Source: Lutibacter litoralis (GTDB taxonomy: Bacteria; Bacteroidota; Bacteroidia; Flavobacteriales; Flavobacteriaceae). Taken from it: a stretch of DNA of 64,000 nucleotides. Position numbers and translations under genes: made by a program. This document shows, piece after piece, positions 35,685 through 46,658 of the stretch (position 1 is its first letter; every line of letters begins with the position of its first letter). The stretch is from the NCBI RefSeq assembly GCF_014646675.1, contig NZ_BMNS01000003.1:1-64000 (forward strand). Direction: 5' to 3'. Under the pieces are notes generated by a model. It searched no databases, was not told the origin of the DNA, and worked only from the letters and a program-made list of their open reading frames with translations.

Positions 35685-36677
35685 CTACTCATTCAGCAGT
35701 TGCCATAAATTATCTTTTAATTCGGATAACCCTTGATGGGCAATAGACGAGATAAATAGCGTCTTAATTCCTTCTGGTAGTTCTTTTTTAATTTCTTCTT
35801 TTAATTCATCATCAAGCATATCAGATTTTGAAATAGCAAGTAATCTATTTTTATCTAACAATTCTGGATTGTGTTGTTTTAACTCATTTAAAAGAATTTT
35901 GTATTCTTTTTTAATATCATCAGAATCTGCTGGAATTAAGAATAATAAGATGGAATTTCGTTCGATATGACGTAAAAAACGATGTCCTAAACCTTTTCCT
36001 TCTGCAGCACCTTCAATAATTCCAGGAATATCAGCAATTACGAACGTCTGAAAATCGCGGTATTGTACAATTCCTAAATTAGGTTTTAAGGTTGTAAAAG
36101 CATAATCGGCAATTTTTGGTTTAGCCGCTGTTAAAACAGATAATAAAGTAGACTTTCCGGCATTTGGAAAACCAACTAAACCAACATCAGCTAATAATTT
36201 TAATTCTAATTGAAACCAGTTCTCTTTTCCATCTATACCAGGCTGAGCATATCTTGGAGTTTGATTTGTAGAAGATCTAAAATTCCAGTTTCCAAGTCCA
36301 CCCATTCCACCTTCTAGTAAAATTTGTTCAGTATTATCTTTAGTAATTTCAAAAAGTACTTCTTGAGTTTCGGAATCTCTAATAATTGTTCCTAAAGGAA
36401 CTTCAATATAAACATCTTGACCGTCTTTTCCAGTACTTCTAGATTTTGCTCCGTGTCCACCGTGTTCGGCTCTAAAATGTTTGTTAAATTTTAAGTGAAA
36501 GAGTGTCCATAAATTTGGATTTGCTCTTACAATAATATGACCACCACGTCCGCCATCTCCACCATCTGGACCACCTTTGGTTATATATTTTTCTCTATGT
36601 AAGTGCGTAGAGCCACCACCACCTTTTCCAGAGCTAGCATATATTTTTAAATAGTCTACAAAATTTCCTTCAGTCAT
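35685..36677 (-). CDS. obg: GTPase Obg/CgtA
   Basis: 330 residues from the chosen start. The glycine-rich Obg fold ([32 protein letters not shown]) occupies the first 155 residues; the G domain follows with P-loop [10 protein letters not shown], switch and [17 protein letters not shown], and SKSD as G4. It is a ribosome-assembly and stress GTPase in the cytoplasm. An upstream in-frame ATG at 36695 lies inside a 26-base hairpin repeat, so 36677 ([10 protein letters not shown]) is preferred. It lacks the variable C-terminal OCT domain. hpt-adk lies upstream on the same strand. Confidence 0.95.
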   Translation of the reverse strand: MTEGNFVDYLKIYASSGKGGGGSTHLHREKYITKGGPDGGDGGRGGHIIVRANPNLWTLFHLKFNKHFRAEHGGHGAKSRSTGKDGQDVYIEVPLGTIIRDSETQEVLFEITKDNTEQILLEGGMGGLGNWNFRSSTNQTPRYAQPGIDGKENWFQLELKLLADVGLVGFPNAGKSTLLSVLTAAKPKIADYAFTTLKPNLGIVQYRDFQTFVIADIPGIIEGAAEGKGLGHRFLRHIERNSILLFLIPADSDDIKKEYKILLNELKQHNPELLDKNRLLAISKSDMLDDELKEEIKKELPEGIKTLFISSIAHQGLSELKDNLWQLLNE

Positions 36678-36693
36678 TTTTTTCTTTTTTGTC

Positions 36694-36713
36694 ATTCCTG
36701 CGGATGCAGGAAT
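36694..36713. repeat. 26-base hairpin element, copy D, in the obg leader
   Basis: ATTCCTGCGGATGCAGGAAT preceded by GTC. It sits in the 42-base gap between the hpt-adk stop and the obg start, so it is transcribed and can fold just upstream of the obg start codon. Confidence 0.7.
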
Positions 36714-36719
36714 CTCTCT

Positions 36720-37835
36720 TTATATCTTATCAAAAACGTCGCTTAAACGTTTTGTAATTTCATTAATATCCCCTACACCATTTACACCAAAATACTTGTT
36801 TTGGTTTTGGTAATATTCTTTTAAAACAGCAGTTTTTGTTTTATATTCATTAAATCTATTTCTAATTTTTGCCTCATTTTGGTCATCAGGCCTTCCACTT
36901 GTTTTTCCACGATTTAAAATACGTTGCACCAATAAGTCTTCTGCAACTTCTAAAGCTACCATACCACTAATGGCTTCACCTTTTTCTAACAAATACTGGT
37001 CTAAAGCTTTTGCTTGGGATTCTGTGCGTGGAAATCCATCAAAAATAAATCCATTAGCATCGGGATTTTTTTCAATTTCAGTTTTCAACATTTTTATTGT
37101 AACATCATCTGGTACTAAGTCACCACCATCCATAAAGGTTCTGGCCAAAATCCCAAGTTCAGTTTCATTTTTAATGTTGTCTCTAAAGACATCACCTGTA
37201 GAAATATGAACAAGTCCGTATTTTTCTTTTAAGAAAGTTGCTTGTGTACCTTTTCCTGCTCCAGGAGGTCCAAATAAAACAATGTTTGTCATAGTAGGTT
37301 TAGATGTTAGTTGATAAATATCTGCAAAATTTCTACCTATTCCGTCATAATCTAATCCGTAACCTACAATAAATTTATCTGGAATTGAAATACCAATATA
37401 ATCTATATGTAATGCTTTTTTAAACACATCTGGTTTAAAAAATAAAGTAGCAATTTTAAGTTGTTTTAATTTTTTGTCTTTAAAAATGGCATATATTTCT
37501 TGAAGTGTATTACCAGTATCAATAATATCTTCTAAAATTACAACGGTTCTGCCTTCTAAATCTTCATTAACACCAACTAACTGTTTAATTTTTCCAGTAG
37601 AGTTTGTGCCTTGGTAAGAAGCTAATTTTACAAAGGATACTTCGCAATCTCCATTGTATTGTCTTACAAAATCTGCGACAAACATAAAACATCCGTTCAA
37701 TATTCCTAAAAATATTGGAGTTTCATCTTTACAATCGTTATAGACTTGTTGTACAATAGAATTTATCGCCTCTTGTATTTGTTCTTCGGAAATATAAGAT
37801 TTAAAATACTTATCGTGTAATTTAATAATGCTCAT
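36720..37835 (-). CDS. Fused hypoxanthine phosphoribosyltransferase and adenylate kinase
   Basis: 371 residues. Residues 1-178 are a purine phosphoribosyltransferase with the PRPP loop VVILEDIIDTGNTLQEI and the purine-contact VGYGLDYDG. Residue 182 (Met, codon at 37292-37290) opens a complete adenylate kinase of 190 residues: P-loop LFGPPGAGKGTQATF, DGFPRTESQA and a short LID. The first half salvages hypoxanthine and guanine to nucleotides; the second interconverts ATP, ADP and AMP. The reading frame is continuous, so this is a real fusion, of a kind I recall from other Flavobacteriaceae. An internal start at residue 182 could also yield free adenylate kinase. A -7 box is 15 bases upstream. 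Confidence 0.93.
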   Translation of the reverse strand: MSIIKLHDKYFKSYISEEQIQEAINSIVQQVYNDCKDETPIFLGILNGCFMFVADFVRQYNGDCEVSFVKLASYQGTNSTGKIKQLVGVNEDLEGRTVVILEDIIDTGNTLQEIYAIFKDKKLKQLKIATLFFKPDVFKKALHIDYIGISIPDKFIVGYGLDYDGIGRNFADIYQLTSKPTMTNIVLFGPPGAGKGTQATFLKEKYGLVHISTGDVFRDNIKNETELGILARTFMDGGDLVPDDVTIKMLKTEIEKNPDANGFIFDGFPRTESQAKALDQYLLEKGEAISGMVALEVAEDLLVQRILNRGKTSGRPDDQNEAKIRNRFNEYKTKTAVLKEYYQNQNKYFGVNGVGDINEITKRLSDVFDKI

Positions 37836-37850
37836 TTTTATGCTTTGTTA

Positions 37851-37858
37851 CAAATTTA
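37851..37858 (-). promoter_or_regulatory. -7 box for hpt-adk
   Basis: CAAATTTA on + reads TAAATTTG on -, 15 bases before the ATG at 37835. Confidence 0.5.
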
Positions 37859-37912
37859 ATAATCAATATAGAATAATTGGTTTATTTAAAGATTTATTTG
37901 CTAATTTGAAAT

Positions 37913-37948
37913 ACAAAAACCGTTTTGAAAATTCAAAACGGTTTTTGT
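37913..37948. terminator. Terminator after secDF
   Basis: ACAAAAACCGTTTTGAA and TTCAAAACGGTTTTTGT form a near-perfect 17-base stem with T tracts on both strands, 23 bases beyond the secDF stop at 37972. Confidence 0.8.
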
Positions 37949-37971
37949 CTAATTTAATTAGTTAAATTCTA

Positions 37972-40956
37972 TTATTTTTTTGAATCCATTTTTTTAACTG
38001 TATCATACATTATAGGTGATGCTATGAATAAAGAAGAGTAGGTACCTACCATTACACCAACAATTAATGCAAACATAAATCCTTTAATAGAGTCACCACC
38101 AAATAAGAAGATTGCCAATAAAACAACCAATGTTGTTAATGAAGTATTAATTGTTCTTCCTAATGTACTGCTTAATGCTTTATCAACTACTTCAGAGAAT
38201 TTCCAAGAAGTATGTATACCTGCAAATTCACGAATTCTATCAAAAATTACTACGGTATCGTTTAATGAATAACCAACAACTGTAAGTATGGCGGCAATAA
38301 ATGATTGCCCAATTTCCATATCAAATGGTAATAAGTTATGGAAGACAGAGAAAATTGCTAATACAATTAATACATCATGAAAAACAGCTGCTACAGCACC
38401 TAAACTATATTGCCATTTTCTAAATCTAAATAAAATATATAAAAATGTAATTAGTAATGAACCTAAAATAGCCCAACCTGCTGCAGTTTTAATATCATCT
38501 GCAATAGTTGGTTCTACTTTCATAGAGCTCATAATTCCAACTTTTCCAATTCCTTCGTAACCTGGTTTAAATTTTTCTAAGGTTAAACCTTCAGGTAAAT
38601 AACTTTTTAATCCTGTAAATAATAAGCCTTGTACTTCATCATCAATTTCGCTACCTTCAATATCTATTTTATATTTAGTAGTAATTTTTAACTGACTGAC
38701 TTCCCCGTAAGTTTTAACTTCAGGAGCACTGCCAAAAGCATCTTTTAAAGTTTCAGCAACATCAGTTGCATTTGTAGGTTTGTCAAATTTTACAACATAA
38801 GATCTTCCACCAATAAAATCTACACCGTAATTTAATCCGTTTGTAAGTAATGATGTAAGACCACCAATAATTACTATTCCTGAAATTACGTAAGCTATTT
38901 TTCTTTTTCTTAAGAATTCAATATCAATTCTTTTAAACCAATTTTTAGTGATACTTGTATTGAAAGTGAATGATTTTCCTTTAGCAGCATACCAGTCTAT
39001 TAGTAAACGTGTAATGAAAATTGCTGTAAATAAAGAGGTTACAATACCTACCATTAATGTATAAGCAAATCCTTTTACAGGTCCTGTTCCAAATACATAT
39101 AAAATAACACCTGTTAACATTGTTGTAATGTTGGCATCAATAATTGCAGATAACGCTCCTTTAAAACTAAAACCGTGACTAATAGAGGCTTTTAAACCTT
39201 TTCCTTTATTTAATTCTTCTTTAATTCTTTCAAAAATAATTACGTTTGCATCAACAGACATACCTATTGTTAAAATAATACCTGCAATACCTGGTAATGT
39301 TAGAACAGCTCCAAATGCAGTTAAAATTCCGAAGATGAACAAAATATTTACGGCCAAGGCAACATCGGCAAAAGCACCTGCTTTTCCGTAATAAAAAATC
39401 ATCCAAAGTAATACAAGTAATAAAGCTAATCCAAATGAGCTCATACTACTGTCAATTGCTTTTTGACCTAATGATGGGCCAACAACTTCAGATTGAATAA
39501 TATGTGCAGCAGCTGGTAATTTACCTGCTTTTAATACGTTTGCAATATCTTGTGCTTCTTCAACAGTCATACTTCCACCAGAAATAGAAGTTCTACCTGT
39601 TGTAATTGGTGTGTTTACAGATGGTGCTGTATATACATAGTCATCTAATACTACGGCAACAAATTGCCCAACATTTTCAGTTGTCATTTTACCCCAAAGT
39701 CTAGAGCCACCAGCATTCATAGTCATACTTACTTCAGGTTTTCCTGTTTGTCCGTATTCCTGACTAGCATCATCAATTACATCACCTTCTATAGGGGCAA
39801 CATCTTCACGATTAGATTTTATTCCGTATAAGTATATTAAATCAACACTTTCTCCAGTTGCTGTTGCACTTGAAAAAGGTTTTGCATCCCATAAAAATTT
39901 AGCGTATTTCATTTCATTTGGAAGTAATGCTCTTACTTCTCTCATTGCTAAATAAGAATTTACTTTAGCAGTATCTAAAACCTTTGCAGTTCCAATTACA
40001 GAAGATACTTGGTTTTCACTTTGTGGAATACTAGGAGATAATACAGAAAATAAATTGTTGACTGGTTTTGCAGCTAAAGAATCAGAGACTTCACCTAACA
40101 AATCTTCTAGATCATCTTTTGCAGTAGTAGTATCTATTTCAGTATCTACTTTTAATAAGTTTTCAACTACAGAATTTGCTTGAAAAAAGAAATTTGCAGT
40201 TTCTTGGTTAGAATATACTTCCCAGAATTGTAATTCTGCAGTACTTTGTAATAATTTTTTTACACGGTCAATATCTTTTGCGCCTGGTAATTCAATTAAA
40301 ATACGACCAGAGTTTCCAATACGTTGAATGTTTGGTTGTGTAACTCCAAATTTATCGATACGACTTCTTAATACTTCAAAAGCAGTGTTTACAGAGCCAG
40401 TTACTTCAGCTTCAATAATTGGCATTACTTCTTCGTCTGAAAGTTTAAAATTAATTTTTTCTCGTAATGATTTATTACCAAAAATACTAGGATCACTTAA
40501 GTTAACACTTCCAGCACTTGCTTTTTCAAATTCATTAAAAAATAAATCTAAAAAACGTTTGTCACTACTTTTTTGTGCTATTGTTGCTTTCGCTAGTGCT
40601 TCATTAAAAACTGGATTTTTAGATTCATTAGATAAACCAATCAAAATATCTTTTACAGAAACTTGTAAAATAGCATTAATCCCCCCTTTAAGGTCTAATC
40701 CTAAATTTAACTCTTTGTCTTTAATGTCATTATAACTAAATTGGGCAAAACCTAAATCAATTACAGGTTTGTTTGCAACCGAGTCTAAAAAAACTCCTTC
40801 TAATCTTGCAATTTCTTTTCCGTCTTCAGATTTTGATTCTGCATACATTTTTGCTTTATCCTCAACACCATTTGTAAAGTAAGTAAATGATAATTGGTAT
40901 AAACTTACTAATCCAAATAGAATAGCGAATAACTTTATAAGTCCTTTATTTTGCAT
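37972..40956 (-). CDS. secDF: Protein translocase subunit SecDF (fused)
   Basis: 994 residues. SecD half: the first periplasmic region (GLDLKGGINAILQV), then ILIELPGAKDIDRVKKLL and a five-segment membrane domain with GMSVDANVIIFERIKEEL. SecF half from about residue 650: NYGVDFIGGRSYVV and the membrane motif GYSLNDTVVIFDRIRE. It uses the proton gradient to pull exported proteins out of SecYEG. The fused form is common in Bacteroidota. Single gene with its own promoter and terminator. Confidence 0.96.
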   Translation of the reverse strand: MQNKGLIKLFAILFGLVSLYQLSFTYFTNGVEDKAKMYAESKSEDGKEIARLEGVFLDSVANKPVIDLGFAQFSYNDIKDKELNLGLDLKGGINAILQVSVKDILIGLSNESKNPVFNEALAKATIAQKSSDKRFLDLFFNEFEKASAGSVNLSDPSIFGNKSLREKINFKLSDEEVMPIIEAEVTGSVNTAFEVLRSRIDKFGVTQPNIQRIGNSGRILIELPGAKDIDRVKKLLQSTAELQFWEVYSNQETANFFFQANSVVENLLKVDTEIDTTTAKDDLEDLLGEVSDSLAAKPVNNLFSVLSPSIPQSENQVSSVIGTAKVLDTAKVNSYLAMREVRALLPNEMKYAKFLWDAKPFSSATATGESVDLIYLYGIKSNREDVAPIEGDVIDDASQEYGQTGKPEVSMTMNAGGSRLWGKMTTENVGQFVAVVLDDYVYTAPSVNTPITTGRTSISGGSMTVEEAQDIANVLKAGKLPAAAHIIQSEVVGPSLGQKAIDSSMSSFGLALLLVLLWMIFYYGKAGAFADVALAVNILFIFGILTAFGAVLTLPGIAGIILTIGMSVDANVIIFERIKEELNKGKGLKASISHGFSFKGALSAIIDANITTMLTGVILYVFGTGPVKGFAYTLMVGIVTSLFTAIFITRLLIDWYAAKGKSFTFNTSITKNWFKRIDIEFLRKRKIAYVISGIVIIGGLTSLLTNGLNYGVDFIGGRSYVVKFDKPTNATDVAETLKDAFGSAPEVKTYGEVSQLKITTKYKIDIEGSEIDDEVQGLLFTGLKSYLPEGLTLEKFKPGYEGIGKVGIMSSMKVEPTIADDIKTAAGWAILGSLLITFLYILFRFRKWQYSLGAVAAVFHDVLIVLAIFSVFHNLLPFDMEIGQSFIAAILTVVGYSLNDTVVIFDRIREFAGIHTSWKFSEVVDKALSSTLGRTINTSLTTLVVLLAIFLFGGDSIKGFMFALIVGVMVGTYSSLFIASPIMYDTVKKMDSKK

Positions 40957-40996
40957 TTTACATTAATTTGATAAAAATTCATTTGTTATAAACGTG

Positions 40997-41004
40997 CAAA
41001 TATA
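40997..41004 (-). promoter_or_regulatory. -7 box for secDF
   Basis: CAAATATA on + reads TATATTTG on -, 40 bases before the ATG at 40956. Confidence 0.55.
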
Positions 41005-41098
41005 TAATTTCAAATAGAGACTAACAATACTTTTTTAGCTTTTTATACCCATAAATTAGCAGTTCTTAAAATATTACTATTCTGAATTCTGAATTTTA

Positions 41099-41106
41099 TA
41101 TATTTG
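41099..41106 (+). promoter_or_regulatory. -7 box for fhs
   Basis: TATATTTG, 19 bases before the fhs ATG at 41126. Confidence 0.55.
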
Positions 41107-41125
41107 TTTCGAAAAAACATAAGAG

Positions 41126-42802
41126 ATGAAGCACTTAACAGATATTGAAATTGCCCAACAAAATAAAATTAAACATATTAAAGAAATTGCGACTAAACTT
41201 GGAATTGAAGAGGATGGTATTGAGATGTTTGGCAAATACAAGGCTAAATTACCGTTGTCGCTTATAGATGAAGAAAAAATTAAAAATAATAATTTAATTT
41301 TAGTAACAGCGATTACGCCAACACCTGCTGGAGAAGGAAAAACTACGGTTTCAATTGGTTTAACTGAAGGATTAAATAAAATTGGTAACCAAGCTACTGT
41401 TGTTTTACGAGAACCATCTTTAGGACCAGTTTTTGGAATAAAAGGCGGGGCAGCCGGAGGAGGATATTCTCAAGTAATTCCAATGGAAGATATTAATTTA
41501 CATTTTACAGGAGATTTTAATGCAGTTGAAAAGGCTAATAATTTACTATCAGCATTAATTGATAACAATTTACAAAGCAGCTGCTGTAAATTAAATTTAG
41601 ATCCAAGAACAATTCTTTGGAAACGAGTAATGGATATGAATGATAGATCCTTACGTAATATTGTTATTGGTTTAGGAGGAACTGCAAACGGCGTTCCAAG
41701 AGAAGATGGTTTTGATATTACACCTGCTTCTGAAGTTATGGCGATACTTTGTATGGCTAATGATTTTGAAGATTTAAAAAAACGTTTAGGAGATATATTT
41801 ATTGGTTTCACATATGATAAACAGCCCATTTTTGCACGTGATTTAAAAGCTGAAAACGCAATGGCTATTTTATTAAAACACGCAATAAGACCAAATTTAG
41901 TACAAACTTTAGAAGGAAATCCTGCAATTATCCATGGTGGTCCTTTTGCAAATATTGCCCAAGGAACCAATTCAATTATTGCTACAAAAATGGGGCTTTC
42001 ATTGTCTAATTATGTAATTACAGAAGCAGGTTTCGGAGCTGATTTAGGTGCTGAAAAGTTTTTAAATATTAAATGCCAATCTGCTGGTTTAAGTCCTAAA
42101 GCGGTTGTTTTGGTTGCTACAATTAGAGCTTTGCGTCATCACGGTGGTGCTAAAAAAGATCAATACAATACTCCAAGTTTAGATTTTGTAAAACAAGGTT
42201 TCTGCAATTTAGAAAAACATATAGAGAATATTAGAAAATTCAATATAGAGCCTGTAGTAGCTATAAATGCATTTTCAAATGATTCTTATGAAGAAATTGA
42301 GTTTATTATAGAAAAGTGTGAAGAGCTAGGTGTTCAAGCGGTTGTTTCTGAAGGATGGGCAAAAGGAGGAAAGGGAACTATAAAATTGGCAAAGGCTGTT
42401 GTTAAAGTAGTGGAGTCTAATAAGTCAAGTTTTAAACCCTTGTATGATTGGAATTCTCCAGTTAAAGAAAAAATTGAAAAAATTGCTAAAGAGATTTATG
42501 GAGCTGCTATTGTTGATTTTGATAAAAAAGCAAAACTAAATTTAAAAAGAATTGAAAGATTAGGTTTTAGCGATTTTGCAATTTGCATGGCAAAAACACA
42601 AAAATCTTTTTCTGATAATGAATTCCTAGTAGGGAGACCAGAAAATTTTACAGTTACTGTACGTGAAATTGAAATAGCAGCTGGTGCAAAATTTATTATT
42701 CCAATATTGGGATCTATGATGCGTATGCCGGGATTGCCTGGAACGCCAGCATCAGAAAATATGACGATTGATAATAATGGTGTTATTTCTGGATTGTCAT
42801 AA
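41126..42802 (+). CDS. fhs: Formate-tetrahydrofolate ligase
   Basis: 558 residues, the usual family length. The ATP-binding loop is TPTPAGEGKTTVSIGL, followed by REPSLGPVFGIKGGAAGGGYSQV and the C-terminal LGSMMRMPGLPGTP. It makes 10-formyl-tetrahydrofolate from formate, ATP and tetrahydrofolate in the cytoplasm, feeding purine synthesis or running in reverse. A small VOC protein follows after 11 bases in the same transcript. Confidence 0.97.
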   Translation: MKHLTDIEIAQQNKIKHIKEIATKLGIEEDGIEMFGKYKAKLPLSLIDEEKIKNNNLILVTAITPTPAGEGKTTVSIGLTEGLNKIGNQATVVLREPSLGPVFGIKGGAAGGGYSQVIPMEDINLHFTGDFNAVEKANNLLSALIDNNLQSSCCKLNLDPRTILWKRVMDMNDRSLRNIVIGLGGTANGVPREDGFDITPASEVMAILCMANDFEDLKKRLGDIFIGFTYDKQPIFARDLKAENAMAILLKHAIRPNLVQTLEGNPAIIHGGPFANIAQGTNSIIATKMGLSLSNYVITEAGFGADLGAEKFLNIKCQSAGLSPKAVVLVATIRALRHHGGAKKDQYNTPSLDFVKQGFCNLEKHIENIRKFNIEPVVAINAFSNDSYEEIEFIIEKCEELGVQAVVSEGWAKGGKGTIKLAKAVVKVVESNKSSFKPLYDWNSPVKEKIEKIAKEIYGAAIVDFDKKAKLNLKRIERLGFSDFAICMAKTQKSFSDNEFLVGRPENFTVTVREIEIAAGAKFIIPILGSMMRMPGLPGTPASENMTIDNNGVISGLS

Positions 42803-42813
42803 ATAAAAATAAT

Positions 42814-43152
42814 ATGGAAAATAAAATTAACTATATAGAGTTTAAAACGAATAATATTGAGATAATAAAAAAGTTTTATTCTAATTGTTTCAATTGGGTA
42901 TTTAATGATTACGGATCAATTTATACCGCGTTTTCTGAAAGTGGGTTGAAAGGAGGTTTTGAGCTTACTGAAAATGAAATTGTAAATGGAGCATTGGTGG
43001 TTTTATACCACAGCAACCTCGAGTTAATTAAGAAGAAAATAATAGTATCTGGCGGTAAAATTTCAAAGGATATCTTTTCTTTTCCTGGAGGAGAAAGGTT
43101 TCATTTTTTAGATCCATCTGGCAATGAGTTAGCGGTTTGGTCAGATAAATAA
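42814..43152 (+). CDS. VOC (glyoxalase/bleomycin-resistance fold) protein
   Basis: 112 residues, one vicinal-oxygen-chelate unit with the pairs of beta-alpha-beta modules: INYIEFKTNNIEIIKKFY at the start and FHFLDPSGNELAVWSD at the end, the last being the classic VOC strand. Metal ligands are not obvious, so its enzymatic activity is unknown. It is cotranscribed with fhs. Confidence 0.85.
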   Translation: MENKINYIEFKTNNIEIIKKFYSNCFNWVFNDYGSIYTAFSESGLKGGFELTENEIVNGALVVLYHSNLELIKKKIIVSGGKISKDIFSFPGGERFHFLDPSGNELAVWSDK

Positions 43153-43174
43153 ATATGTTGGATTTTTTGTAAAA

Positions 43175-43208
43175 AAATACTCCTCAAATTAATATTTGAG
43201 GAGTATTT
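43175..43208. terminator. Bidirectional terminator between fhs-VOC and mdh
   Basis: AAATACTCCTCAAAT-TAAT-ATTTGAGGAGTATTT is a perfect 15-base stem with A and T tracts. It serves both the + strand VOC gene and the - strand mdh gene. Confidence 0.85.
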
Positions 43209-43230
43209 AAATAATAAGTTTAAACTGTGT

Positions 43231-44154
43231 TTAGTCTAATAAAGCATTTGTAGCTTTTACACCAACTGCACTTTCTTGAATTTTAGCAAGTTCAGCTTCT
43301 GATAATTCAATTTCTACAATTTTTTCAATTCCGTTTTTACCAATAATACATGGTACACCAATTGAAATATCATTTAAACCGTATTCACCTTCTAATAGAG
43401 CAGAACAAGGGAACATTTTTTTAGAGTCTAAAGCAATAGCTTGCACCATTGCAGAAACTGCTGCACCTGGCGCATACCAAGCACTTGTTCCTAATAATTT
43501 TGTTAAAGTAGCTCCACCAACTTTGGTAGCTTCAACAACTTCTTGCATTCTTTCTTCTGATAAAAACTCAGAAACTTTAACGCTGTTTCTAACAGCCTTT
43601 CCAATTAATGGAACCATTCCAGTGTCACTATGTCCACCAATTACCATTCCGTCAACATCAGACGCTGGGCAACCTAAAGCTTCTGCTAAACGGAATTTAA
43701 AACGAGCACTATCTAAAGCTCCACCCATACCAATAATTCTGTTTTTTGGTAATCCTGTAGCTTTGTGTGCTAAATATGCCATAGTATCCATTGGGTTACT
43801 TACAACAATAATAATAACGTTAGGCGAATGTTTAATTAAATTTTCTGATACTGATTTTACAATACCTGCATTAATTCCAATTAATTCTTCACGAGTCATT
43901 CCTGGTTTTCTTGGAATTCCACTTGTAATAACGGCAACATCACTTCCTGCTGTTGCAGCATAATTGTTTGTTACACCTGTAATTTTTGTGTCAAAACCAT
44001 TTAATGAAGCACATTGCATTAAATCCATTGCTTTACCTTCGGCAAAACCTTCTTTAATGTCGATTAATGTTACTTCAGATGCAAAATCTTTAATAGCTAT
44101 GTACTCAGCGCAACTTGCACCTACAGCACCAGCTCCTACTACTGTTACTTTCAT
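43231..44154 (-). CDS. mdh: Malate dehydrogenase
   Basis: 307 residues, LDH-like MDH type. NAD motif GAGAVGASCAEYIA at the N-terminus, substrate-binding SGIPRKPGMTREELI, VVSNPMDTM and catalytic His in GGHSDTGMVPL. It interconverts malate and oxaloacetate in the TCA cycle. A -7 box is 37 bases upstream. Confidence 0.96.
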   Translation of the reverse strand: MKVTVVGAGAVGASCAEYIAIKDFASEVTLIDIKEGFAEGKAMDLMQCASLNGFDTKITGVTNNYAATAGSDVAVITSGIPRKPGMTREELIGINAGIVKSVSENLIKHSPNVIIIVVSNPMDTMAYLAHKATGLPKNRIIGMGGALDSARFKFRLAEALGCPASDVDGMVIGGHSDTGMVPLIGKAVRNSVKVSEFLSEERMQEVVEATKVGGATLTKLLGTSAWYAPGAAVSAMVQAIALDSKKMFPCSALLEGEYGLNDISIGVPCIIGKNGIEKIVEIELSEAELAKIQESAVGVKATNALLD

Positions 44155-44191
44155 ATTTTTATTATTGTGTTAATATTCATTTAAAACGTAT

Positions 44192-44199
44192 CAAAAATA
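44192..44199 (-). promoter_or_regulatory. -7 box for mdh
   Basis: CAAAAATA on + reads TATTTTTG on -, 37 bases before the ATG at 44154. Confidence 0.45.
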
Positions 44200-44291
44200 C
44201 TAATTTTAAATTTAAAGATTAATGAGTTTTAAGTTAATTTACGAAATCGATATTGTTGATTTTTATTATGAATTTTTGCGATAATCATAAA

Positions 44292-44318
44292 AAAAGGCTG
44301 CTATTTTAGCAGCCTTTT
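44292..44318. terminator. Terminator after gyrB
   Basis: AAAAGGCTGCTA-TTT-TAGCAGCCTTTT is a perfect 12-base stem, 22 bases beyond the gyrB stop. Confidence 0.85.
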
Positions 44319-44340
44319 GCATATTTTGAAATAAAATGTC

Positions 44341-46284
<1,944 letters not shown>

Positions 46285-46320
46285 TTATAAGATATGTTTT
46301 TTAATAAAAAATTTAACAAA

Positions 46321-46328
46321 CAAATATA
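46321..46328 (-). promoter_or_regulatory. -7 box for gyrB
   Basis: CAAATATA on + reads TATATTTG on -, 39 bases before the ATG at 46281. Confidence 0.5.
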
Positions 46329-46381
46329 AGCATTCAAACAATGTTTTTTTACTTCTTTTAAGGGGTTTGATACTTAAGTTA

Positions 46382-46438
46382 TTAACAATTAAAGATTGTT
46401 AAAAGTTGCTTAAATAGCTTTAAATAGCTTTAAATCGG
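46382..46438. repeat. Inverted repeat and decamer repeat between gyrB and guaA
   Basis: TTAACAAT-TAAAG-ATTGTTAA (46382-46402) is a perfect 8-base inverted repeat. From 46410 the decamer TTAAATAGCT occurs twice in tandem, followed by a partial third copy (TTAAAT). The rest of the divergent 46282-46658 gap is plain AT-rich DNA. Confidence 0.55.
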
Positions 46439-46647
46439 ATGTAATTAGTTTTTTTACTAAAATCTGAATTTAAAATTCAAAAATGCCTTAAATCGTTTTA
46501 TTTTGAGTGATAATTAACAATGGTTTTAGTGTTTTCATTAAGTTTTATATTTTAAAAAGTAGATTTTAAGTAAACCTTTTTAAAATAAAATCAATTTTTT
46601 GTTGAGAAAAAATGAAATAATATTATCATATCTATTTATAATAATAT

Positions 46648-46655
46648 TATTTTTG
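46648..46655 (+). promoter_or_regulatory. -7 box directly before the guaA start
   Basis: TATTTTTG ends only 3 bases before the ATG at 46659. If used, the guaA mRNA would be leaderless or nearly so. No -33 TTG is seen at a good distance. Confidence 0.35.
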
Positions 46656-46658
46656 CGG

